Positions 6,465 to 9,207 of a stretch of 9,207 bases of DNA are shown piece after piece. A program made the translations under genes and the position numbers. A model generated the notes under the pieces. It was not told the origin of the DNA. It worked only from the letters and a program-made list of their open reading frames with translations, and did no database searches. The stretch spans positions 1 through 9,207 of the forward strand of contig CANQUO010000076.1 of the NCBI GenBank assembly GCA_947627085.1. Reading direction: 5' to 3'. The DNA is from an uncultured Oscillospiraceae bacterium. GTDB taxonomy: Bacteria; Bacillota; Clostridia; Oscillospirales; Oscillospiraceae. Every line of letters begins with the position of its first letter. Position 1 is the stretch's first letter.

Positions 6465-6935
6465 ATGGCACTGTCTGAAAAATTATACGCGCTTCGTAAA
6501 AAGAGCGGTCTTTCGCAGGAGCAACTTGCGGAACAGCTGAAAGTATCTCGACAGGCGATCTCAAAATGGGAGTCAGGCGCTTCAAGCCCGGAGAGCGATA
6601 AGCTTATCGCCATCAGCCATTATTTCAATGTCTCTTTGGATCATCTGATGAAAGAGGACAGCGATCGACCTGAGGATACACCTCAAAGAGAACAAAGAGG
6701 ATCCGCGCAAGTGGCAAATCATACGCGAAGGTCTGTGGGGCTCATGATCTGTATCGGCGGTATCATCTGCTTGATGATTTGGGGTTTGTTGTCACTGCTC
6801 GATCCTACGGCTTCAAACCAAATAAGCGAATCATCAATGATCACCATAGATGGCAACGGTGTTTATTTGTTTCTTTGCGTAGTCGCTATCGTTGTTGGCG
6901 CTGTCCTGCTCCTTAAAGGCCCTGGCAAAAAATGA
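6465..6935 (+). CDS. Xre-family HTH regulator with two C-terminal transmembrane helices
   Basis: The 156-residue protein starts with a classic Cro/C1-type helix-turn-helix (about 4-60: LRKKSGLSQEQLAEQLKVSR, then QAISKWESGASSPESDKL and the closing FNVSLDHLMKED). A polar, charged stretch follows (about 63-90). Two hydrophobic segments come next, at about 91-112 and 133-151, joined by about 20 residues and ending in a short basic tail (KGPGKK). A membrane-tethered DNA-binding protein is therefore predicted; such proteins often sense envelope or small-molecule signals, but nothing here identifies the signal. It has its own promoter, with repeated octamers that could be its operators. Its stop overlaps a possible upstream ATG of the next gene, so the pair is one operon. 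Lower G+C and different codon use from its neighbours suggest acquisition. Confidence 0.88.
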   Translation: MALSEKLYALRKKSGLSQEQLAEQLKVSRQAISKWESGASSPESDKLIAISHYFNVSLDHLMKEDSDRPEDTPQREQRGSAQVANHTRRSVGLMICIGGIICLMIWGLLSLLDPTASNQISESSMITIDGNGVYLFLCVVAIVVGAVLLLKGPGKK

Positions 6936-6941
6936 AAGGAG
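6935..6941 (+). promoter_or_regulatory. Ribosome binding site that favours the ATG at 6950
   Basis: AAAGGAG starts on the last base of the upstream stop codon and ends eight bases before ATG 6950. In-frame ATGs at 6932 and 6944 lie before the site or only two bases after it, so 6950 is the best start. Confidence 0.65.
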
Positions 6942-6949
6942 TAATGCGC

Positions 6950-7171
6950 ATGAAAAAACTATCCGTTATCTTTGGCGTATCGGCAGTTCTACTGTCTGAT
7001 ATCATGTGCGCCGTTGTGACGTATAACTACTGCAATTTGCTTTGGGGAGGGCGGTATGCCGGGTACGGCGCGCCCGCGGGTACAGCATTTTTATATGCCG
7101 TTCCGTATGTTATCGGCATTATCGTTTGTGTCGTTTTGGCGCTCGTATTCAGGAAAAAGGCCATTAAGTAA
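6950..7171 (+). CDS. Small two-helix membrane protein, partner of the Xre regulator
   Basis: This is a 73-residue hydrophobic protein of unknown function. It begins MKKLSVIFGVSAVLLSD, and residues of about 5-24 form a first membrane helix. A short aromatic- and glycine-rich loop follows (YNYCNLLWGGRYAGYGAP, 25-42). A second helix spans about 44-67, and the end is basic (FRKKAIK). By the positive-inside rule both ends should face the cytoplasm, leaving the Tyr/Trp/Gly loop outside. It follows the Xre gene by 14 bp and has its own good ribosome binding site. Possible roles include signal partner or cargo of the membrane-bound regulator, but none can be assigned. No Ile codon in it is ATA, unlike the surrounding housekeeping genes. 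A start at 6932 (79 residues) is possible. Confidence 0.75.
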   Translation: MKKLSVIFGVSAVLLSDIMCAVVTYNYCNLLWGGRYAGYGAPAGTAFLYAVPYVIGIIVCVVLALVFRKKAIK

Positions 7172-7218
7172 CCGGCGCATATTTGTACAATCGATTCTGA
7201 GGGTTTGTCAGCGAAGAT
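7172..7218. other. Short convergent intergenic region without a visible terminator
   Basis: Two genes end toward each other here, with 47 bp between their stop codons. I found no stem followed by a T-run on either strand, so termination may be factor-dependent or transcripts may overlap. Confidence 0.5.
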
Positions 7219-8490
7219 TTAATTTTTTATCATCTGGTGGATTATGTGTCTGTCGGTCTCCCGCATGCCCTCCCTGGCCACCTCGGAGACGGCGCGGATG
7301 GTGTCCTCCACGCTCCTGGCGGTGAGGCCCTCGCCGGACTTGAATTCGCTGTCGTGCATGTACATCTGCATCCCCAATAGCCCCGCCTCCACCGCCGAGG
7401 CGATCTTGGCGGCGCAGCTGGCCTTGGCCCCGTCGCAGAGCATACCGGAGTTTATCCCGAGGGCGTTGACCACCGTGTGGGCCACCTCGTCATAGCCGCC
7501 GCCGTAGAGGTAGCATATCCCCGCCCCGGCCCCCGCTCCCGCGCTGGTGGCGCCGCAGTAGGCGGAGAGGCTCCCGATGCCTGTTTTGAGGTGTATGGTC
7601 ACAAGGTTTGAGACCAGCAGGGCCCGCAGGAGCTGTTCCTCGCTGACGCCGCACTCCCGGGCGTAGATTATGACGGGCACACTGGCCGTCAGGCCCTGGT
7701 TTCCGGAGCCGGAGTTTATGACCACCGGCTTTTCACAGCCGTTCATCCTGGCGTCCGAACCGGCGGCGGCGTATGCCTTGGCCCTGTTCTGCACGGAGTT
7801 TCCGTAGGAGCGGATGAGTATCTTGCCTATCTCCGCCCCGTAGTGGCCGCGCATACCGGCCTCGGCGATGTCCATATTGAGCTCTATCTGCCTTAAAAGC
7901 GTCTCCCGCACCGGTGTAAGGTCCGTACTGCCCGCAAACTCCACTATGTCCCGGACGTTGAGAAGCTCCCGGTCCGCATCCGTCTGGACGGCGGTCTCGG
8001 TGAAGGGCCTGTCCACAAGCACCTCATCTCCCCGCTCCACCCGGACCACGTTCGTGTGGGTCCCCACGATGCGCACAAAGGCCCGCTTCTCTCCCCGCCG
8101 GACCGTCGCCTGGATATCGAAGGGACAGTTTGACCGAGACTGCGTGACCTCCACGGGGACGCTTTTTAAAAATTCGTCCAGCTTATATAGCTCCCCGTCG
8201 GTCACGCCGGACAGGACCTCCAGCTCCCGGTCCGCGTCGCCGCAGCATATGCCCACCGCCACGGCGGTCTCCAGTCCCCGGCGGCCCATGGTGTGTGGGA
8301 CGATGACGCTTTTTACATTTTTTATAATATTCCCGCTTACCGCCAGCTCCACCCTGTCCGGCATGTCCCCCAATGTCTTTTTAGCCAGCGCCCCGGCGTA
8401 GGCCACCGCTATTGGCTCCGTACACCCCATTGCCGGTACCAGCTCCTCCCTGAGTATGCGGATATAAGCCTCGCAAATCTCCTTTTTCAT
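7219..8490 (-). CDS. cyuA: L-cysteine desulfidase family protein (CyuA/YhaM, UPF0597)
   Basis: The 423-residue protein matches the CyuA/YhaM family, iron-sulfur enzymes related to serine dehydratase that split L-cysteine to pyruvate, ammonia and sulfide. Recognisable segments are VPAMGCTEPIAVAYAGALA near the N-terminus, GNIIKNVKSVIVPHTMG (53-69), INSGSGNQGLTASVPV (258-273), and SAYCGATSAGAGAGAG with GMLCDGAKASCAAK in the C-terminal part. C23, C312 and C352 are the likely cluster ligands; from memory, the archaeal enzyme uses C25, C282 and C322, with the same 40-residue gap between the last two. It is probably cytosolic. AAGGGGG (8499-8505, minus strand) precedes the ATG by eight bases. The gene is transcribed alone from a near-consensus promoter and ends convergently with the membrane-protein gene. 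A serine-deaminating role cannot be excluded from sequence. Confidence 0.9.
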   Translation of the reverse strand: MKKEICEAYIRILREELVPAMGCTEPIAVAYAGALAKKTLGDMPDRVELAVSGNIIKNVKSVIVPHTMGRRGLETAVAVGICCGDADRELEVLSGVTDGELYKLDEFLKSVPVEVTQSRSNCPFDIQATVRRGEKRAFVRIVGTHTNVVRVERGDEVLVDRPFTETAVQTDADRELLNVRDIVEFAGSTDLTPVRETLLRQIELNMDIAEAGMRGHYGAEIGKILIRSYGNSVQNRAKAYAAAGSDARMNGCEKPVVINSGSGNQGLTASVPVIIYARECGVSEEQLLRALLVSNLVTIHLKTGIGSLSAYCGATSAGAGAGAGICYLYGGGYDEVAHTVVNALGINSGMLCDGAKASCAAKIASAVEAGLLGMQMYMHDSEFKSGEGLTARSVEDTIRAVSEVAREGMRETDRHIIHQMIKN

Positions 8491-8519
8491 CCCGCTGTCC
8501 CCCTTGTCTTTTATATCGT

Positions 8520-8548
8520 ATTATAATGTCTGCCTACCGGAAAGTCAA
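8520..8548 (-). promoter_or_regulatory. Near-consensus sigma-A promoter of cyuA
   Basis: On the minus strand TTGACT (8548-8543) and a perfect TATAAT (8525-8520) are separated by exactly 17 bp. They stand about 30 bp upstream of the start codon, giving a short leader. The -35 box begins within ten bases of the end of the rpoC terminator's T-run. Confidence 0.92.
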
Positions 8549-8554
8549 TCTCAT

Positions 8555-8589
8555 CAAAAAACAGCCACCCCCATGTGGGAGTGGCTGTT
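8555..8589 (-). terminator. Rho-independent terminator of rpoC
   Basis: AACAGCCAC (8560-8568) and GTGGCTGTT (8581-8589) form a perfect 9-bp stem, extended by CCC/GGG across one bulged base around a small loop. Read on the minus strand the stem runs straight into TTTTTTG. It lies 5 bp after the rpoC stop codon. Confidence 0.93.
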
Positions 8590-8594
8590 CCAGT

Positions 8595-9207
8595 TTATAT
8601 GGCGTTCCCGGCGTTGAGGAGCACGGAGAGGTCGACTTCGGGCTCTTCGGGCTCGGGAGGCTCGGTGGGCTCGGGCTCCGCGGCGGGGACGGCGTCCTGA
8701 ATGTCCTTGGGGTCGGCCACGGACCGGTAGAGCGCCAGGCCCGCGCCGGCGGGGATGAGCTTACCGATTATGACGTTCTCCTTAAGGCCGATGAGCCGGT
8801 CCACCTTGCCCTTTGACGCGGCCTCGGTCAGGACCTTGGTGGTCTCCTGGAAGGAGGCGGCGGACATCCAGCTGTCGGTGGCCAGGGAGGCCTTGGTGAT
8901 GCCCATGAGGAGCTGTTCGTAGGTGGGGTACTTCACTTCCTCGCCGGCGGCCTCGCGCTCGCGGAGCTTTTCCACCTGGGCGCGGACATCAAGGATATCC
9001 ACGGTGGAGCCGGAGAGGAGGTCGGTGTCGCCGGGGTCCTCCACCCGGACCTTCCGGAGCATCTGGCGGACGATGATCTCGATGTGCTTGTCGGACACGT
9101 CAACGCCCTGCTGACGGTAGACCTTCTGGACCTCGTTGATGAGGTACTTCTGGGTGGCGTCGCGGCCCAGGATGGCCATGATGTCGTGAGGGTTGAGGGC
9201 GCCGGAG
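8595..9207 (-). CDS. rpoC: RNA polymerase subunit beta', C-terminal part (5' end outside window)
   Basis: The frame is open to the window edge, giving about 203 C-terminal residues. They match the highly conserved end of RpoC: YLINEVQKVYRQQGVDVSDK, then HIEIIVRQMLRKV, GITKASLATDSWMSAASFQE and LKENVIIGKLIPAGAGLALY. This part contributes to the base of the clamp and the site where the omega subunit binds. It ends in a Pro/Glu-rich tail (EPEPTEPPEPEEPEVDLS) and a short hydrophobic end. A terminator follows at once, so no ribosomal protein gene is co-transcribed downstream, although rpsL often lies there in Firmicutes. In-frame ATGs inside the fragment (for example at 9179) are internal methionines, not starts. 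Confidence 0.97.
   Translation of the reverse strand, partial: SGALNPHDIMAILGRDATQKYLINEVQKVYRQQGVDVSDKHIEIIVRQMLRKVRVEDPGDTDLLSGSTVDILDVRAQVEKLREREAAGEEVKYPTYEQLLMGITKASLATDSWMSAASFQETTKVLTEAASKGKVDRLIGLKENVIIGKLIPAGAGLALYRSVADPKDIQDAVPAAEPEPTEPPEPEEPEVDLSVLLNAGNAI

Noticed and set aside
6365..6613. 82-codon minus-strand open frame across the cassette promoter
   Set aside because: It overlaps the promoter and the HTH coding region, and no homology or ribosome binding site supports it.
7056..7325. 89-codon plus-strand open frame spanning the convergent gene ends
   Set aside because: It runs out of frame through the small membrane-protein gene and antisense to the end of cyuA, and its product is low-complexity Arg/Pro/Cys-rich sequence.
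7868..8401. 177-codon plus-strand open frame opposite cyuA
   Set aside because: It is a serine-rich shadow of a well-conserved gene, with no domain.

Overview
The window looks like the chromosome of a fairly GC-rich member of the Firmicutes, most likely a clostridial relative of the Oscillospiraceae. The evidence is strong AGGAGG-type ribosome binding sites, near-consensus sigma-A promoters, a lipoprotein with a Gram-positive style sorting signal, a short ThiI without a rhodanese domain, and an rpoC 3' end. The taxonomic placement is inference; no rRNA or other marker gene is fully visible. Most of the DNA is housekeeping, at about 62% G+C in a hand-counted sample. A short lower-GC cassette interrupts it.

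Region 1 (1-4361, all plus strand) holds four tightly spaced genes: the 3' end of a YifB/ComM-type AAA+ ATPase gene, thiI (tRNA 4-thiouridine synthase), a cytosolic M28-family zinc aminopeptidase, and cinA. cinA starts at a TTG codon. The first two genes are 8 bp apart and the third follows after 33 bp, so they are probably co-transcribed. A pair of hairpins resembling a dispersed palindromic repeat sits between the peptidase gene and cinA.

Region 2 (4362-6440) holds a lipid-anchored GH13 alpha-glucan hydrolase, preceded by a perfect 10-bp hairpin. It is followed by a roughly 160-bp palindromic element with 20-bp terminal inverted repeats (one mismatch). This element resembles a MITE, and its left end supplies the last codons and the stop of the hydrolase gene. 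A strong rho-independent terminator follows.

Region 3 (6381-7171) is a two-gene cassette with lower G+C and different isoleucine codon use. It has its own good promoter bracketed by two CTACCGGT copies, an Xre-type DNA-binding protein with two C-terminal membrane helices, and a 73-residue two-helix membrane protein. It looks acquired, and it is the part of the window whose function is least explained.

Region 4 (7219-9207, minus strand) carries an L-cysteine desulfidase (CyuA/YhaM family) gene with a near-perfect promoter. Immediately upstream is the terminator and 3' end of rpoC, which runs off the window edge. No rRNA, tRNA, CRISPR array or complete transposase gene was seen.
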